Source of the DNA: Saprospiraceae bacterium
GTDB taxonomy: Bacteria; Bacteroidota; Bacteroidia; Chitinophagales; Saprospiraceae
Assembly (NCBI GenBank): GCA_020437045.1
Contig: JAGQWV010000514.1
Coordinates: 1 to 9,173, forward strand
Length of the DNA stretch: 9,173 nt
Direction: 5' to 3'
Of the stretch, positions 7,682-9,173 are shown in pieces. The notes under the pieces were generated by a model. The model searched no databases, was not told the origin of the DNA, and was given only the letters and a program-made list of their open reading frames with translations. The translations under genes were made by a program, and so were the position numbers. Numbering within the stretch: position 1 is the first letter of the stretch; every line of letters begins with the position of its first letter.

Positions 7682-7703
7682 AAAATATTTAAGTCTTCTT
7701 TTT
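7673..7703 (+). terminator. AT-rich hairpin with T-rich tail between convergent genes
   Basis: CTTAAATA (7673-7680) and TATTTAAG (7686-7693) form a perfect 8-bp stem with a loop of five A, followed on the plus strand by TCTTCTTTTT (7694-7703). That fits an intrinsic terminator for the sortilin-like gene, although the stem has only one G:C pair and would be weak. In the minus direction no T-tract follows the stem, so bidirectional action is doubtful. The stop codons of both convergent genes (TAA at 7679-7681 and, on the minus strand, at 7691-7689) lie within it. Confidence 0.45.
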
Positions 7704-9173
7704 AATAAGCACAACACTGGCCTTATCGGCTTTCCATATTTTTTTAAAAAAATCCCGGAGATCTTGATAGCTATCTTGAGCATATCGATTTCGATAAATC
7801 TCTAGTTGACGGACCAGATGTAATTGATTGTCTTTAAGAATGGTTTCCACTTTAAACACACCAAAATCTGAATGCAAATCAACCGGTTCGATCAAGGCTT
7901 CTGACATATACTCATTTGGCAAATCAATAACAAGTGAATCTACCTGATAAATCGGCTGGTTGATGACGACCGGTTGTGTGCGATGATCATCTTTTGGCAA
8001 TTGAAAAGTCCACCGGGAAAATAAATTGGGTTTAAAAAAAACTCTATCATTGCTCGACTGCGCATATTGATCAATATTAAAAAAGACCTCCTCGGTCATT
8101 TCCGGGACAGGAGCTTGGGTATACTGATAATTAATTGATTTTAGATTAAAGCCCGGAACATCTATTTTCTTTAAAAATTCCATGCGGGCATCTTCTTTAC
8201 TTTCGTCTTGTTTACCTTCTACATTCTCGAAGGCTACACCATGATACAGTGTCTTGGCATTACCTTCAAGGGATCCATCCGGATTAAGGATTAAATGCTC
8301 CCTCCTTTTAATTAAATAATCATCCAAATCATAACTGGTTGTTTTAATCAATTGACCGCCCTGCTCAGAAACCATTAAGGCATTTCGATTGCCCGTAAAA
8401 GATCCCAAATATCCATATGGGTTTTTTTGACTGGTGCATTCCAGAAATACCGTATCCGTCGACAACGGCACACTAAGAATCACATGATTTGCCTGAAATC
8501 CGTTGGGAAAATCAGTAAAGGTAAATGATGAATGGTTGCGTCCGCCACCAATGATGGTATAAAATGACGGAATGCCTGCCTCTTCCAAAATCACCCGCAT
8601 ATAATTACTCAAAGCCTTACAATCTCCATAACCCAACTCGGAAACTTTATCAGCTGCCATGGGTTGGTAACCACCAATACCAAGCTGGACACTTACATAC
8701 CTTGTCTTTGACTGGAGGTATTCGTATAAAGCTCTTATTTTGTCTTCTGTTGAATTATTACTGGCTGCGATTGTATGGATGGTTTGTTTTTCCTGGGTCG
8801 AAAGAAATGACTCGTGGGGCAGCAAATCGTAAAGCCATTGTCCAAAAGTATTCCAGCTATCCATACTGCCGGCATAACCATCATATTCAAATTGATTGGC
8901 AGCTAAATAAACAATCGGCAATATTTCCTCCTCAGGAGGACTCAAAATTTCTTCTTTGATCAGCTCCAAATGATCAAAATTCCAGGTATAGTTGATCTGA
9001 TTATCATCCTTTTCCACAGATGGCAATGAATCCAAATAATTGGCTTTAAAACGAATACCAAGATCCAGAGGCGCTGATACTTTAAACTGACTATGATCAA
9101 CGCTGACTTCATATCCGGGAACCGGTCTAAAGGATGGATAGTGAAAAAGACCATTATACTCCACTTCGTATTT
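7689..9173 (-). CDS. DUF3857 and transglutaminase-like domain protein, 5' end cut off by the window
   Basis: The minus-strand frame is open to the right edge, so the N-terminus lies outside; the GTG at 9164 is just an internal Val codon in the sequence KYEVEYNG. About 494 residues are visible out of the roughly 630-670 usual for this family. Counting from that Val: residues 1-95 are the end of the beta-rich DUF3857 region; about 130-245 are a transglutaminase-like (papain-fold) domain with LYEYLQSKTRYVSVQLG, catalytic Cys182 in GYGDCKA, His227 in QANHVIL and the acidic position Glu242 in LECTSQ; about 250-491 are a beta-rich C-terminal domain. LECTSQ, with Glu in place of the usual Asp, is common in Bacteroidota members as I recall. 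Such proteins are usually exported; the natural substrate is unknown, and protein cross-linking or peptidase activity cannot be told apart here. The stop is 7 bases from that of the convergent sortilin-like gene. Confidence 0.88.
   Translation of the reverse strand, partial: KYEVEYNGLFHYPSFRPVPGYEVSVDHSQFKVSAPLDLGIRFKANYLDSLPSVEKDDNQINYTWNFDHLELIKEEILSPPEEEILPIVYLAANQFEYDGYAGSMDSWNTFGQWLYDLLPHESFLSTQEKQTIHTIAASNNSTEDKIRALYEYLQSKTRYVSVQLGIGGYQPMAADKVSELGYGDCKALSNYMRVILEEAGIPSFYTIIGGGRNHSSFTFTDFPNGFQANHVILSVPLSTDTVFLECTSQKNPYGYLGSFTGNRNALMVSEQGGQLIKTTSYDLDDYLIKRREHLILNPDGSLEGNAKTLYHGVAFENVEGKQDESKEDARMEFLKKIDVPGFNLKSINYQYTQAPVPEMTEEVFFNIDQYAQSSNDRVFFKPNLFSRWTFQLPKDDHRTQPVVINQPIYQVDSLVIDLPNEYMSEALIEPVDLHSDFGVFKVETILKDNQLHLVRQLEIYRNRYAQDSYQDLRDFFKKIWKADKASVVLIKKKT

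Noticed and set aside
8564..8959. 131-codon plus-strand open frame.
   Set aside because: It lies wholly inside the transglutaminase-domain gene on the opposite strand and its translation has no family features; a shadow frame.
1..9173. A defence island, CRISPR array, secretion cluster or other new multi-gene system.
   Set aside because: The genes are unrelated exported housekeeping or degradative families with separate expression signals. No nuclease, helicase, transposase gene, spacer array or toxin-antitoxin pair is visible.

Overview
The window looks like ordinary chromosomal DNA of a Bacteroidota bacterium, probably of the Saprospiria/Chitinophagia type. Four things point there. A promoter of the TAnnTTTG class stands in front of the gene at 3497. 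Starts have no Shine-Dalgarno sequence. All three intact secreted proteins have signal peptides ending ...A|Q. The protein families (S9D glutamyl endopeptidase, LolA-like protein, sortilin-type Asp-box propeller, DUF3857 transglutaminase) are ones commonly met in this phylum. The class-level guess is inference from recalled family distribution.

Layout: the left edge (1-211) holds a short unrecognised open frame, possibly the tail of an upstream gene. Next is a secreted S9D glutamyl endopeptidase-type serine peptidase (280-2727, +) with its Ser-Asp-His triad visible. It is followed by a decayed gene (2781-3274, +): a secreted protein resembling one group of carbon-nitrogen hydrolases, with one frameshift and a loss of most of its middle. 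A promoter at 3408-3434 drives a secreted LolA-like protein with a very lysine-rich tail (3497-4354, +). Nine bases after its stop lies a 135-bp structure with perfect 21-bp inverted ends, best read as a small non-autonomous transposon (MITE). Then comes a large secreted two-propeller, VPS10/sortilin-like protein (4613-7681, +). It converges, 7 bases apart, on a DUF3857/transglutaminase-domain protein on the minus strand (7689 to beyond the right edge). The AT-rich hairpin between these two genes contains both stop codons.

The plus-strand genes all encode exported proteins, but spacing, the separate promoter at 3427 and the insertion-like repeat argue that they are individually expressed neighbours, not a tight operon. 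I see no defence system, CRISPR array, tRNA, rRNA, integrase or toxin-antitoxin pair, and no strong case for a new multi-gene system. The items most worth following up are the inverted-repeat element and the internally deleted gene.
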